This document shows, piece after piece, positions 20,186 through 29,451 of a stretch of DNA of 64,000 bases (within the stretch, counting starts at the first letter, position 1; each line of letters starts with the position of its first letter). The position numbers and the translations under genes are program-made. The notes below the pieces were generated by a model. It did no database searches. It had not been told where the DNA came from and saw only the letters and a program-made list of their open reading frames with translations. Source of the DNA: Bifidobacterium gallicum DSM 20093 = LMG 11596 (GTDB taxonomy: Bacteria > Actinomycetota > Actinomycetes > Actinomycetales > Bifidobacteriaceae); NCBI RefSeq assembly GCF_000741205.1, contig NZ_JGYW01000005.1, positions 124,001 through 188,000 of the forward strand, in the 5' to 3' direction.

Positions 20186-21106
20186 ATGGTCGAGCAACAT
20201 TGCGCCGTGCTGGGCAAGCCGATTGCCCATTCGCTCTCTCCCGTACTGCACGCCGCAGCCTATACGGCACTTGGACTGACCGACTGGACGTATGAACGTG
20301 TGGAAGTTGACGAAGCGGGCTTGCCGTCGTTTTTGAACTGTATTGATGACACGTGGCGCGGGCTGAGCCTGACAATGCCGTTGAAACGCACCATCCAGCC
20401 GTATGGTACGCCACGCAACGAATGGGCGTCACTGTTGAACGTGGCCAACACGGCAGTCTTGCGGTGGACACCTGATGCCGTACGTGAAATGGATTTGTAT
20501 AACACGGATGTCTACGGCATCGCCCGGGCGTTCCAACGATCCTTCATGGACCGTGGCACGGTGCCACCCAGAAACGCGAGCATGCTCGTACTCGGCAACG
20601 GCAACACGGCGGCGAGCGCGGTGGCGGCCGCAGTGATGATGGGATGCGTCAGCCGTGTGACCGTGGCGGCCCGGCACCCGGAAAAAACCGAAGCGTTACG
20701 GCATATCACGGCGGTGCAACCCGCAATCCGGGAACCCATCCAGTCCATTGGTCTTGAGGACGCGGCAGACCGGATGGCTGATGCTGATCTGATTGTGTCG
20801 ACGATTCCGGGTTTCGGTGCTGACATTGTGGCGCAACAGTGTACAGCGGCCAGCATGTCGGGCACGTTGTTGGATGTGGTGTACGCGCCGCGTGTCACCA
20901 AGCTTATGGACGTGGTCGGCAACGCTGGTGGCACGGTGATCAGCGGTACTGAAATGTTGTTGTACCAAGCCATCGCCCAAGTGTTGCTGATGACGGGAGT
21001 GGATGCCTCGTTCAACCCTGATCAGGTGATGTCTGGGCGAGGGGATTTGTTGAGTATGCTGGAAGGCGCCATGAGAACGGCGTTGGAGGAGGTCGTCAAC
21101 GAATGA
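20186..21106 (+). CDS. aroE: Shikimate dehydrogenase
   Basis: AroE reduces 3-dehydroshikimate to shikimate with NADPH. The 306-aa protein has the substrate site KPIAHSLSPVLHAAA near the N-terminus, the catalytic Lys in LTMPLK (about residue 70), the catalytic Asp in NTDVYG, and a Rossmann glycine motif LGNGNTAASA. It lies between uvrC and rapZ; its stop overlaps the rapZ start as ATGA. Confidence 0.93.
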   Translation: MVEQHCAVLGKPIAHSLSPVLHAAAYTALGLTDWTYERVEVDEAGLPSFLNCIDDTWRGLSLTMPLKRTIQPYGTPRNEWASLLNVANTAVLRWTPDAVREMDLYNTDVYGIARAFQRSFMDRGTVPPRNASMLVLGNGNTAASAVAAAVMMGCVSRVTVAARHPEKTEALRHITAVQPAIREPIQSIGLEDAADRMADADLIVSTIPGFGADIVAQQCTAASMSGTLLDVVYAPRVTKLMDVVGNAGGTVISGTEMLLYQAIAQVLLMTGVDASFNPDQVMSGRGDLLSMLEGAMRTALEEVVNE

Positions 21107-22017
21107 CAAGTCAGTCCGAGCACCATATGCTGCCAGAACCGTCTGAAGGATTTGATGTCATGCTCATCACGGGCATGAGCGGGGCGGGACGTTCGCAGGC
21201 TGCACACAGCTTGGAAGACATGGGTTGGTATGTGGTTGATAATCTGCCTCCCAAATTGCTCGTGCCGTTGGTGGACATGATGACGGCGTCTTCTCAAGGT
21301 AGCGTGCACCGTCTTGCCGCGGTGATTGACGTGCGGTCACGTGATTATTTCACGGATTTATCGGCGGTGCTTAGCCATTTGGACGATTTGGGTGTGCACA
21401 CGCGCATCATGTTTTTGGATGCGACTGATGCTGAACTGATCCGCCGGTTTGAAAAAGTGCGCCGCCCCCATCCGTTGCAGCAGGGAAGCCGGCTGATTGA
21501 CGGCATTGTTGAGGAACGTGAACTGCTGACGCATCTCAAAGAACGGGCGGACATTGAAATTGATACGACGAATCTGAGTATCCATCAGCTGTCCACGCAA
21601 CTCTATGATGCGATGGTGGGGTCGAATCCGAACACCGTGTCGGTGCATGTGTTCAGTTTCGGTTTCAAATATGGCATTCCGATTGACGCGGATTTTGTGG
21701 CGGACGTACGGTTCCTGCCCAACCCGTATTGGGTGCCGGAATTGCGGGAGATGACCGGACGTGACCGGCTCGTCGCCGATTATGTGCTGTCGAGTGACGG
21801 GGCGCAGGAGTTTTTGGACGTGTATGCTGAGGCGATCAACATTGCGATTCATGGGTTCGTCCAGGAAGACAAGCATTTTGTCACGGTGGCCATTGGCTGC
21901 ACGGGCGGTCAGCACCGTTCTGTGGCGATGAGTGAGGCATTGGCGAAACGGTTGCGTGCGTTCGGGCTGACGGTCAGTGTTTCAGCACGTGAACTTGATG
22001 CCCAGCATCAGGACTGA
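21103..22017 (+). CDS. rapZ: RapZ/YvcJ family nucleotide-binding protein
   Basis: This is a 304-aa P-loop protein with Walker A ITGMSGAGRSQAA at about residues 22-34 and the C-terminal GCTGGQHRSVAMSEAL that is typical of the family. E. coli RapZ is an RNA-binding adaptor controlling glmS; in Gram-positives (YvcJ) the ligand and role are less clear. ATG 21103 overlaps aroE by 4 nt, implying coupling. The rapZ-whiA pairing is conserved in Actinobacteria. Confidence 0.93.
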   Translation: MTSQSEHHMLPEPSEGFDVMLITGMSGAGRSQAAHSLEDMGWYVVDNLPPKLLVPLVDMMTASSQGSVHRLAAVIDVRSRDYFTDLSAVLSHLDDLGVHTRIMFLDATDAELIRRFEKVRRPHPLQQGSRLIDGIVEERELLTHLKERADIEIDTTNLSIHQLSTQLYDAMVGSNPNTVSVHVFSFGFKYGIPIDADFVADVRFLPNPYWVPELREMTGRDRLVADYVLSSDGAQEFLDVYAEAINIAIHGFVQEDKHFVTVAIGCTGGQHRSVAMSEALAKRLRAFGLTVSVSARELDAQHQD

Positions 22018-22051
22018 CACATTGATTTTTCCTGGCGTGTCGTTTAGGTTG

Positions 22052-22075
22052 GAATTCGAGTTGCCACTCGAATTC
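22052..22075. terminator. Hairpin between rapZ and whiA
   Basis: A 10-bp perfect inverted repeat (GAATTCGAGT / ACTCGAATTC) flanks a TGCC tetraloop. It lies 35 nt after the rapZ stop without a T-tract. It may be an attenuator or operator instead of a full terminator. Confidence 0.5.
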
Positions 22076-22199
22076 GAGTGAGACTGACGGGGTGCCTGTT
22101 GTCCAACTCATTGAGTACACCAGATATCCGGCTATCATGGCGACACGCCGAATATCAGCCATCCCGCAGAGAGCATTTTCCATGAAGTAGGAGGACCTT

Positions 22200-23150
22200 T
22201 TGGCACTTCTCGATGAGGTCAAGAGCGAACTGTCCCAAATTGATAGTGAGCTACCTGCAGCTAGTCAGGCTCAGGCCACCGCAATGATCCGCTTTGGTGG
22301 CGGACTACGGCTTGTCCAGCGTCAGATCCTCGTTCAGGCACACTTTGATTCCCTTGAGGCCGCACAATGGTTGCAGAACGCGATTCGCAACCTGTATGGC
22401 CATGAGGCGTTGCTGTCGCCAATCGAACGCCCGACACCTACGGGCACTATCCGGCGTTATCAGGTGCTCGTGGAACGTGGCGGCGCCGCTTTGGCATTGC
22501 AAACGGGTTTGCTGGACCGTCGCAAGCATGTGGTCATGGGACTTCCCAATGAGATTGTCAATGGCAATATCGCGCAAATCAAAAGCGCTTGGCGTGGCGC
22601 GTTCCTCGCGCACGGCGACATTTCCGACCCGGGCAAAGCATCCTATTTGGAAATCGTTTGCCCCACGCATGAAGCCGCCATGTCTCTGGTCGCTTCAGCC
22701 CACCGTTTGGGCATTACGGCTCGTCCGCGCCAGGTACGCAGTTCCGAACGCGTCACACTTAAGGACGCTGATGCGATTGAACGCATGCTGATCCTCATGG
22801 GGGCGCCACGTTCAGCACGTGAATGGACGGGCAAGCGTTCTGATGGTGAGGCTCGTGGCAAAGCGAACCGTCTGGCCAATTTTGATGATGCGAACATGCG
22901 TCGTTCCGCCAAAGCCGCTGCTGAAGCGTGTGAAAAAGTACGGCACGCTTTCGATTTGCTTGGCGATGAGATTCCCGAAAACTTGCGTGCCGCCGGCCAG
23001 CTGCGTCTCGACCATCCCGATTCCAGTTTGGAGGAACTGGGACGTTTGGCTGATCCGCAAATCACGAAGGACGCTGTTGCTGGTCGAATCCGCCGTCTGC
23101 TGCAACTGTCCGACAAGACTGAGAAAGCACGCGCCCGCGAAGCACGCTGA
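22200..23150 (+). CDS. whiA: Sporulation/cell-division regulator WhiA
   Basis: This 316-aa DNA-binding protein has a LAGLIDADG-like N-terminal fold and a C-terminal helix-turn-helix ([33 protein letters not shown]). The start codon is TTG at 22200, fixed by GGAGG 6 nt upstream and by the family start [11 protein letters not shown]. In non-sporulating actinobacteria WhiA is linked to division and chromosome segregation. A large hairpin follows. Confidence 0.93.
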   Translation: MALLDEVKSELSQIDSELPAASQAQATAMIRFGGGLRLVQRQILVQAHFDSLEAAQWLQNAIRNLYGHEALLSPIERPTPTGTIRRYQVLVERGGAALALQTGLLDRRKHVVMGLPNEIVNGNIAQIKSAWRGAFLAHGDISDPGKASYLEIVCPTHEAAMSLVASAHRLGITARPRQVRSSERVTLKDADAIERMLILMGAPRSAREWTGKRSDGEARGKANRLANFDDANMRRSAKAAAEACEKVRHAFDLLGDEIPENLRAAGQLRLDHPDSSLEELGRLADPQITKDAVAGRIRRLLQLSDKTEKARAREAR

Positions 23151-23204
23151 GTTGGTGAAAGCACTGGGAACATTGCAAACACCAACACGAACCTAGCGTT
23201 GATC

Positions 23205-23246
23205 AATGGCTCGGATCCACGCCATGTGCCAAGGATCCGAGCCATT
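23205..23246. terminator. Terminator-like hairpin after whiA
   Basis: The arms AATGGCTCGGATCC and its perfect complement pair over 14 bp around a 14-nt loop, 55 nt after the whiA stop. No T-run follows on the plus strand. It separates whiA from the pgk promoter region. Confidence 0.65.
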
Positions 23247-23447
23247 GTCGTACGTGCGGCCGCACAGCGGTGTGGTACTGCGCTGGCCATCTGCCGCACG
23301 ATTGCGCGTTTCGCAGGCTGGCACGCACCCGTGGCGTTCCGTCAGCGCAATGCGCAGTAGTTCATGATGGTGCGTATTATGCTGAGGAAGTGGCATCACT
23401 GCCATTCCCCGCGGCCGCACGGCCACGGACAGGAAAGGAAACGATAC

Positions 23448-24653
23448 ATGAAGACACTCAAGGATCTCGGCGATCTCAAGGGCAAGCGCGTGCTCGTGCG
23501 TGCCGATTTCAATGTTCCGCTCGACGGCACGACCATCACCGATGACGGCCGTATCAAGGCTGCCCTGCCTACGATTGAAGCGCTGCGTGACGCTGGCGCC
23601 AAAGTGATTTTGATGGCCCACCTGGGTCGTCCGAAGGGCCAGGTTGTGCCGGCGCTGTCGCTGGCTCCTGTGGCCGCCCGTTTGAGCGAACTGCTCGGCT
23701 GCCCGGTCGAGTTGGCTTCCGACACGTACGGTGAGGACGCCCAAGCCAAGGTTGCCGCCATGAAGGACGGCGACGTGGTGCTGCTCGAAAACGTGCGTTT
23801 CAACCCTGAAGAGACCAGCAAGGACGAGGCTGAGCGCGCCGAGTACGCCAAGAAGATCGCGGCTCTGGGCGACGTGTTCGTGTCCGACGGTTTTGGCGTG
23901 GTGCACCGCGCCCAGGGTTCGAACTTTGACGTGGCCAAGGATCTGCCGGCTGCCGCTGGCAAGCTCGTCGAAAAGGAAGTCAAGGCACTGTCCCGCGCGG
24001 TCAACGATCCGGCCCGTCCGCTGACCGTGGTGCTTGGCGGTTCGAAGGTTTCCGACAAGCTCGGCGTGATTTCGAACCTGCTTGACAAGGCCGACCGTCT
24101 CGTCATCGGTGGCGGCATGGTGTTCACGTTCCTCAAGGCCGAAGGTTATGAGGTTGGCACGTCGCTGCTTGAGGAAGACCAGATCGACACGGTCAAGGGC
24201 TACATCGAGACCGCCAAGAAGAACGGCGTGGAACTCGTGCTTCCCGTCGACATCGTCGTCAACAAGGGCTTCCCGGCTGGTGACACCCCGATCGACCCGA
24301 AGGTCGTGCCGGCTGACCAGATTCCGTCCGACATGATGGGTCTTGACATTGGTCCCGAATCCTGCAAGCTGTTCCACGACAAGATTGTCGATTCCAAGAC
24401 CGTCGTGTGGAACGGCCCGATGGGCGTGTTCGAAATCCCGCAGTTCGCTGAAGGTACGCGCGCTGTGGCCCAGGCGCTTGTCGACGCTACCGAGCATGGT
24501 GCGTTCACGATTGTCGGTGGCGGCGATTCCGCTTCGGCCGTGCGCAACCTCGGCTTCCCGGAGGATGGTTTCTCGCACATCTCCACGGGTGGCGGCGCTT
24601 CGCTCGAATTCCTTGAGGGCAAGCAGCTGCCGGGCCTGACGGTGCTCGACTGA
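23448..24653 (+). CDS. pgk: Phosphoglycerate kinase
   Basis: Pgk makes ATP from 1,3-bisphosphoglycerate in the lower part of the bifid shunt. The 401-aa protein begins at ATG 23448 behind AGGAAAGGA. Motifs are [24 protein letters not shown], the hinge region KVSDKLGV, and the ATP loop [12 protein letters not shown] followed by [16 protein letters not shown]. Codon choice is strongly biased to GGC/CTG/AAG, as expected for an abundant enzyme. Confidence 0.97.
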   Translation: MKTLKDLGDLKGKRVLVRADFNVPLDGTTITDDGRIKAALPTIEALRDAGAKVILMAHLGRPKGQVVPALSLAPVAARLSELLGCPVELASDTYGEDAQAKVAAMKDGDVVLLENVRFNPEETSKDEAERAEYAKKIAALGDVFVSDGFGVVHRAQGSNFDVAKDLPAAAGKLVEKEVKALSRAVNDPARPLTVVLGGSKVSDKLGVISNLLDKADRLVIGGGMVFTFLKAEGYEVGTSLLEEDQIDTVKGYIETAKKNGVELVLPVDIVVNKGFPAGDTPIDPKVVPADQIPSDMMGLDIGPESCKLFHDKIVDSKTVVWNGPMGVFEIPQFAEGTRAVAQALVDATEHGAFTIVGGGDSASAVRNLGFPEDGFSHISTGGGASLEFLEGKQLPGLTVLD

Positions 24654-24661
24654 TATCCGTT

Positions 24662-24715
24662 CACTGTCTTAAACCTGGATGCCATGCGCTTTTGGCATCC
24701 AGGTTTAAGACAGTG
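24662..24715 (+). terminator. Perfect 23-bp hairpin between pgk and tpiA
   Basis: Two 23-nt arms (24662-24684 and 24693-24715) pair perfectly around an 8-nt loop, starting 9 nt after the pgk stop. A T-rich stretch follows at 24731-24743. It is longer than a typical intrinsic terminator and may also be a processing or stability element that sets pgk above tpiA. Confidence 0.8.
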
Positions 24716-24769
24716 CCCGCGTATCGCCTGTATTTTCTTTTTTGATTCATGCATGAAGGATGGTAGGTC

Positions 24770-25591
24770 ATGACCTCTTCGCCAATGCAGCGCGTTCCTA
24801 TGGTGGCAGGCAACTGGAAGATGAACTTTGACCATCGTGAAGCCACAGCCTTCGTGCAAAAACTCGCATGGAACTTGAAAAACCGCAAGTTCCGCTATGA
24901 CCGTTGCGAAGTGGCGTTGTTCCCATCATTCACCTCATTGCGCAGCGTGCAAGTGCTCGTGCAATCCGACCGGTTGCGCATCCACTATGGTGCGCAAAAC
25001 GTGTCGGTCACCTCACAAGGCGCGTTCACCGGCGATGTGTCAGCCGACATGTTGGCCGCTTTGGGATGTGAATACGTGATTGTGGGCCATTCGGAACGGC
25101 GCAAATACCATCCTGAAGACGATGCGAACATTGTGGACCAGGTGAGGGCCGTGTTGGCTGACGACATGGTGCCGATCCTGTGCGTGGGGGAGAGCTTTGA
25201 GGAACGGCGCCAAGGTATTGAACTTGATTTCGCGGTCGGTCAGGTACACGATGTGACGCGTGACCTGTCTGATGAAGAAGCGTCCCGCATGATTGTGGCA
25301 TACGAACCTGTATGGGCCATTGGCACCGGCATGGTGGCCACACCGCAATCCGCTCAGGATGCGGCCCATGCGATTCGTGAAAGTTTACGCAAGCAGTTCG
25401 GTGACCAGGTGGCCGACACCGTGCGCGTGCTGTATGGCGGTTCAGTCACCTCGAAGAATGCGGTGGAACTCATCGGCGAACCCGATGTGGACGGCTTCCT
25501 GATTGGTGGGGCAGCGCTTGACGTCAACGAACTGACTCATATTTGCATGCAAACATTGCAAGCCACATCAGGGGCGTATCGTCGCCGCTGA
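24770..25591 (+). CDS. tpiA: Triosephosphate isomerase
   Basis: TpiA interconverts dihydroxyacetone phosphate and glyceraldehyde 3-phosphate. The 273-aa protein has VAGNWKMN with the substrate-binding Asn and Lys, the catalytic His in IVGHSERR, the catalytic Glu in AYEPVWAIGTG (flexible loop), and LYGGSVTSKN. The N-terminus carries a short extension MTSSPMQR. It lies downstream of pgk beyond the long hairpin. Confidence 0.97.
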   Translation: MTSSPMQRVPMVAGNWKMNFDHREATAFVQKLAWNLKNRKFRYDRCEVALFPSFTSLRSVQVLVQSDRLRIHYGAQNVSVTSQGAFTGDVSADMLAALGCEYVIVGHSERRKYHPEDDANIVDQVRAVLADDMVPILCVGESFEERRQGIELDFAVGQVHDVTRDLSDEEASRMIVAYEPVWAIGTGMVATPQSAQDAAHAIRESLRKQFGDQVADTVRVLYGGSVTSKNAVELIGEPDVDGFLIGGAALDVNELTHICMQTLQATSGAYRRR

Positions 25592-25734
25592 ATTTCGTGC
25601 ATGGTCGGGCTGACACATACACAAACTGGTCAGATGCGCTGATTTTCCACGAGCTTTTCACAATTTGGGGGGTCTATTGTTCGTGAGGATGCGCTATGGT
25701 AGAGGACAGTTAGAAACCGAACTGGAGGTTACAA

Positions 25735-25992
25735 GTGGAAGCACTTGCCGTTGTTAAACTCGTTCTGCAGATTCTGCTTGTGCTGCTGAGCCTGCTGCTC
25801 ACCCTGCTGATCCTGATGCATAAGGGCAAGGGCGGCGGCCTGTCCGACATGTTTGGTGGCGGACTGACGCAGAACGCTGGTTCCTCAGGTGTGGCTGAGA
25901 AGAACCTGAACCGTTGGACTGTGATTATCGCATTGGTCTGGGTGGCCATCATCATCACACTTGGCTTGTTCACGAAGTTTGGCATCGCCTGA
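25735..25992 (+). CDS. secG: Preprotein translocase subunit SecG
   Basis: This 85-aa protein is the small accessory subunit of the SecYEG channel. It has two transmembrane segments (about residues 3-28 and 62-82) with the conserved cytosolic GKGGGLSDMFGGG between them. The start is GTG 25735 with GGAGG at 7-nt spacing. Position after tpiA is conserved in actinobacteria. Confidence 0.93.
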   Translation: MEALAVVKLVLQILLVLLSLLLTLLILMHKGKGGGLSDMFGGGLTQNAGSSGVAEKNLNRWTVIIALVWVAIIITLGLFTKFGIA

Positions 25993-26013
25993 TTGCAACA
26001 ACCATATGGTTCA

Positions 26014-26043
26014 ATCCCGCAGCATGACGCTGCGGGATTTTTG
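26014..26043 (+). terminator. Intrinsic terminator after secG
   Basis: ATCCCGCAGC-ATGAC-GCTGCGGGAT forms a perfect 10-bp stem with a 5-nt loop, followed by TTTTTG. It closes the pgk-tpiA-secG block. Confidence 0.9.
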
Positions 26044-26130
26044 TATGGTGCGAGCGATATATGGTCAGGCCCATTCCATACACTCGAACCGTACAACGCC
26101 GGTAGAGGTGGTAAGGAGTGGCGGGTTCCG

Positions 26131-26973
26131 ATGCGGTCGCACATGCTTGATGACGCAACGATGGTGGTAGTGGATTTGGACGGCACGTTGCTGCATGACG
26201 CACCCACGTTTGAAGAACGCGACCTTTCACCGTACAGCGAGCAGACAATCGAGGAATTGCATAAGCAACACATTCCCTTCGCAATCGCCACGGCACGGCC
26301 CGTGTCCACGGCGCTACCGTTTGTTGAACGACTCCAGCCAGACGCATGCGTGTATCTCAATGGCGCGTTGATCGATTTGGATCCCGCACATTCCACATTC
26401 GCGTCATTGAATCAGCCGGCACACGCGTTGCCGCCGACGACTAGGCTGATCGGGTTCCCCTCGCCGATGGCCGCGCAACTGTGCTTGCAGATGCTTGAAG
26501 TGTTTCCGGATTTGGAAATCGGCATTGTCATGGACGATGTGCGCTATACATCGTTTGACATTTCGAAATATTGGAAGACACAAACCTGGCAGTACACCGA
26601 TTTCACTGATGTGCCAGATGGCACAGTAGCCAAAATCATCGTATTCCCCAAGCCGGAACAATGGGATACAGTGTTGGCGATGGTACCCGCATCGATGGAT
26701 GTGCATGTGTCGGAAGGCACGTTGTTGATGATTACGCATCAGGATGCCAACAAGGAACACGCGTTGCGCGTGTTGGGGGAGCAGTGGCAGGTGCATACCG
26801 ACTACATGGTCACGTTTGGTGACGACATCATCGACATCAACATGATGCGTCAATCGGGACACGGGGTGGCTGTCGCCAACGCCGTCCCGCAAGTACTGGA
26901 TATCGCGGATGAGGTCTGCGAGTCCAACAATGATGATGGGGTAGCCAAGTGGCTACGCAACCATATGTCATGA
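26131..26973 (+). CDS. HAD-superfamily (Cof-type, IIB) phosphatase
   Basis: This 280-aa protein has motif I VVVDLDGTLLHD near residue 12, motif II ATARP, and motif IV GDDIIDINMMRQSGHGVAVANA near the C-terminus, separated by an alpha/beta cap; this is the YidA/Cof layout acting on sugar phosphates or cofactors. ATG 26131 was preferred because the AAGGAG at 26112 lies upstream, although spacing is long (13 nt); ATG 26143 is possible. It ends just before the AGTTCAAT box array. Confidence 0.85.
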   Translation: MRSHMLDDATMVVVDLDGTLLHDAPTFEERDLSPYSEQTIEELHKQHIPFAIATARPVSTALPFVERLQPDACVYLNGALIDLDPAHSTFASLNQPAHALPPTTRLIGFPSPMAAQLCLQMLEVFPDLEIGIVMDDVRYTSFDISKYWKTQTWQYTDFTDVPDGTVAKIIVFPKPEQWDTVLAMVPASMDVHVSEGTLLMITHQDANKEHALRVLGEQWQVHTDYMVTFGDDIIDINMMRQSGHGVAVANAVPQVLDIADEVCESNNDDGVAKWLRNHMS

Positions 26974-26983
26974 ACCACACTGC

Positions 26984-27217
26984 GTTCAATTACATATGGT
27001 TCAATTGCATGAAGTTTAATTGCATAGAGTTCAATGGAACGGCTTATGACTTGAACTATCTTTTGAACTATCTATAAGTCAAGTTCAATATAATTGAACT
27101 GAGTTAAGTTCAATCTCCAAGAATTGAACTAATCATATACTGATACATAGTTGTTTTGAACTGAACCTGTTGATACAGTATTGAACTGTTGGTGACAATC
27201 GTCATCATCAGTTCAAT
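26984..27217. promoter_or_regulatory. Array of 13 AGTTCAAT-type boxes upstream of the HTH-aminotransferase gene
   Basis: Boxes begin at 26984, 26999, 27014 and 27029 (four direct copies of GTTCAAT/GTTTAAT spaced exactly 15 nt), then in inverted sense at 27051 and 27063, as the perfect palindrome AGTTCAATATAATTGAACT at 27082-27100, as a second dyad 27107-27130 with an 8-nt spacer, and at 27156, 27180 and 27210. The whole non-coding gap to the next ORF is filled by them, in an A+T-rich context. A cooperative operator for the adjacent HTH protein is the likely reading. Confidence 0.75.
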
Positions 27218-27230
27218 GAAGGTGAAAAAC

Positions 27231-28853
27231 ATGGCCACATTCCAGGAACGGCTCATCATGGCAATGGATGCCAAACGGTTGCGCCAGATTGATATTGTCA
27301 ACGCCGCTCAGGCACAAGGCATGAAACTCGGCAAAAGCCATGTCAGCCAATATGTGAGCGGTAAAACCATACCGCGATCCGACATTATGTCGTTTCTGGC
27401 CTCAACACTCGGAGTGGACCAAGAATGGTTGAGCGGCCATGAACTCGAGTCCACAGCAATCACCGACACTGAACCCCAACAGTTCAATACAGAAGAGATT
27501 GAACTTAATGGCAATATGCAAGTTCAAAAAGAATCACGCCACCATGAGCCGAATCATATTGAACTTGTAGGGGAGCGGCCTGATGAATCAGTGCCCGTTC
27601 CTGCACCATCACCTCGGCATACGGGCAAGGAGACCACGATGCGTACGTTCAACAAATCCACCAAACTTGACAATGTGCTCTACGATGTGCGCGGTCCGGT
27701 GGTACAGGAAGCGGCACGCATGGAAGCCACAGGCACAAACGTGCTCAAGCTCAACATTGGCAATCCGGCACCGTTCGGATTCCGCACTCCTGACGAAGTT
27801 GTTTACGACATGGCCAGCCAATTGACCGAGTCGGAAGGGTATTCCGATTCCAAGGGCCTGTTTTCCGCACGCAAAGCCATCATGCAATACGCGCAGCTCA
27901 AGAACCTGCCGAACGTGACCATTGACAGCATCTATACAGGCAATGGCGTATCCGAACTGATCAACTTGAGTATGTCCGCATTGCTTGACACTGGCGATGA
28001 AGTGTTGCTGCCAAGCCCGGATTATCCGTTGTGGACGGCATGCGTCACGTTGGCCGGCGGCACACCCGTGCATTATGTCTGCGATGAGCAGTCGGACTGG
28101 TTCCCGGATATCGAAGACATGCGCAGCAAGATCACGGACAAGACCAAAGCCATTGTCATCATCAATCCGAACAATCCGACGGGCGCACTGTATCCCGTGG
28201 AAGTGCTGCAGCAAATCGTGGATTTGGCCCGCGAGCATCAGCTGATGATTTTCTCCGACGAGATTTATGACCGTCTCGTCATGGATGGGCTCCAGCACAC
28301 ATCCATCGCATCATTGGCTCCTGACTTGTTCTGCGTCACCTATTCCGGATTGTCCAAATCGCATATGATCGCCGGGTACCGTATTGGTTGGATGATTCTG
28401 AGCGGCAACACGCGCATCGGACGCGATTACATTGAGGGCTTGAACATGCTGACGAACATGCGTATTTGCTCGAATGTGCCCGCGCAGTCAATCGTGCAAA
28501 CCGCGTTGGGCGGCCATCAAAGCGTCAACGATTACCTGGTGCCTGGCGGACGCATCTACGAGCAGCGCGAATACATTTACGAAGCGTTGAATGCAATCCC
28601 AGGCATCACCGCCGTCAAACCGAAAGCCGCGTTCTACATCTTCCCGAAGATTGACACGAAACGCTTCCACATGACTGACGACGTGCAATTCGCTTTGGAC
28701 CTGTTGAAGGAAGAAAAAGTACTCGTGGTGCAGGGGACAGGCTTCAACTGGCACGAGCCCGATCATTTCCGCGTCGTATATTTGCCGCGCGTTGAAGTGC
28801 TACGCACCGCCGTTGACAAGATCGGACACTTCTTCTCAACCTATCGTCAATAA
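27231..28853 (+). CDS. HTH (XRE-like)-aminotransferase fusion protein
   Basis: The product has 540 aa. Residues 1-70 are an XRE-type helix-turn-helix (RLRQIDIVNAAQAQG...SHVSQYVSGKTIPRSDIMSFLASTLGV). Residues 71-136 form a polar linker. Residues 137-540 are a fold-type I PLP aminotransferase of the AlaA/AlaT (alanine-pyruvate) type: NPNNPTGALYP, SDEIYDRLVMDG, the Schiff-base Lys376 in YSGLSKSHMIAGYRIGW, and the C-terminal FRVVYLPR arginine. The start at ATG 27231 has GAAGGTGA upstream. A second start at 27639 would release the enzyme alone. PLP- or amino-acid-sensing autoregulation is inferred. Confidence 0.85.
   Translation: MATFQERLIMAMDAKRLRQIDIVNAAQAQGMKLGKSHVSQYVSGKTIPRSDIMSFLASTLGVDQEWLSGHELESTAITDTEPQQFNTEEIELNGNMQVQKESRHHEPNHIELVGERPDESVPVPAPSPRHTGKETTMRTFNKSTKLDNVLYDVRGPVVQEAARMEATGTNVLKLNIGNPAPFGFRTPDEVVYDMASQLTESEGYSDSKGLFSARKAIMQYAQLKNLPNVTIDSIYTGNGVSELINLSMSALLDTGDEVLLPSPDYPLWTACVTLAGGTPVHYVCDEQSDWFPDIEDMRSKITDKTKAIVIINPNNPTGALYPVEVLQQIVDLAREHQLMIFSDEIYDRLVMDGLQHTSIASLAPDLFCVTYSGLSKSHMIAGYRIGWMILSGNTRIGRDYIEGLNMLTNMRICSNVPAQSIVQTALGGHQSVNDYLVPGGRIYEQREYIYEALNAIPGITAVKPKAAFYIFPKIDTKRFHMTDDVQFALDLLKEEKVLVVQGTGFNWHEPDHFRVVYLPRVEVLRTAVDKIGHFFSTYRQ
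27481..27565. promoter_or_regulatory. Four AGTTCAAT boxes inside the linker-coding region
   Basis: AGTTCAAT at 27481, ATTGAACT at 27498 (dyad, 9-nt spacer), AGTTCAA at 27521 and ATTGAACT at 27558 repeat the upstream box inside the coding sequence between the HTH and enzyme domains. They encode the odd peptide pattern QFN/IEL/VQK/IEL. Their presence on both sides of the HTH-coding part suggests looping or control of an internal promoter. Confidence 0.6.
27625..27641 (+). promoter_or_regulatory. Internal Shine-Dalgarno and start codon for a free aminotransferase
   Basis: CAAGGAG sits 6 nt before the in-frame ATG at 27639 (codon 137 of the fusion), exactly where the aminotransferase domain begins (MRTFNKSTKLDN). 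Translation from here would give a 404-aa enzyme of normal AlaA/AlaT length. It is the best-matched SD of the locus. Confidence 0.65.
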
Positions 28854-28910
28854 CTATGACGCCATCGCGTAGGACATGCCACCGATGAGAGGATTGGACT
28901 AGGGAAGAAC

Positions 28911-28955
28911 ACTGGTTGCGTATCGATCACACGATGATGCGCAACCAGTTTTTTT
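28911..28955 (+). terminator. Intrinsic terminator after the aminotransferase gene
   Basis: ACTGGTTGCG and CGCAACCAGT form a 10-bp stem around an 19-nt loop with further inner pairing (ATCG/CGAT), followed directly by a run of seven T. Confidence 0.9.
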
Positions 28956-29451
28956 GTATGGCATCCCCGATACATGACATGAAAATATATCATCAAACTT
29001 CACCGCATAGTCGATATTGAATAAATATTTATTACTTTGAATAGGCGCATTCTGAATGTTTTTACTAGGTTCATTGCGTCGGGCATATCATTTATTATGC
29101 GCGGTTTAGACGCAGTGAACTCAAGAATTGACATGTCGAAAAATCAGAAATAATAATTGTTACTCAATACAACCAAATATCGTTACGGTACGGCCACGCC
29201 GAACCGGCACAGGACGCAGCATACCAGCAAACCAGTCCGATCAATCACAGCATTGCAATATAAGCGAGTGGGTAGCCGAACAGGTGTGAGGGAGAGGAAA
29301 AACGGGACCCACACTCATCCGACTCTATCAAATCTGACATAACGTACCTTATCGGATATTTATGGGCGGAAGGAAACACGAGTCTCCAAGCCATACCAAT
29401 GTCGGAATACCACGTAACATGTGCGGTCATACAGAACTCGTTCCAGCAAAA
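28956..29451. other. A+T-rich intergenic stretch without a credible gene
   Basis: About 500 bp between the terminator after the aminotransferase gene and the minus-strand terminator at 29452. It includes a 14-nt palindrome AATAAATATTTATT at 29020-29033. The short open frames here lack SD sequences and protein-like composition. I see no RNA gene. Confidence 0.4.

Noticed and set aside
23193-24578. 461-aa open frame opposite pgk
   Set aside because: It is caused by the strong codon bias of pgk; composition (His/Gly/Val-rich) and lack of start signals argue against a gene.
28956-29451. Small RNA or peptide genes in the long intergenic gap
   Set aside because: Short frames have no start signals, and no stable RNA-like fold apart from one A/T palindrome was seen.
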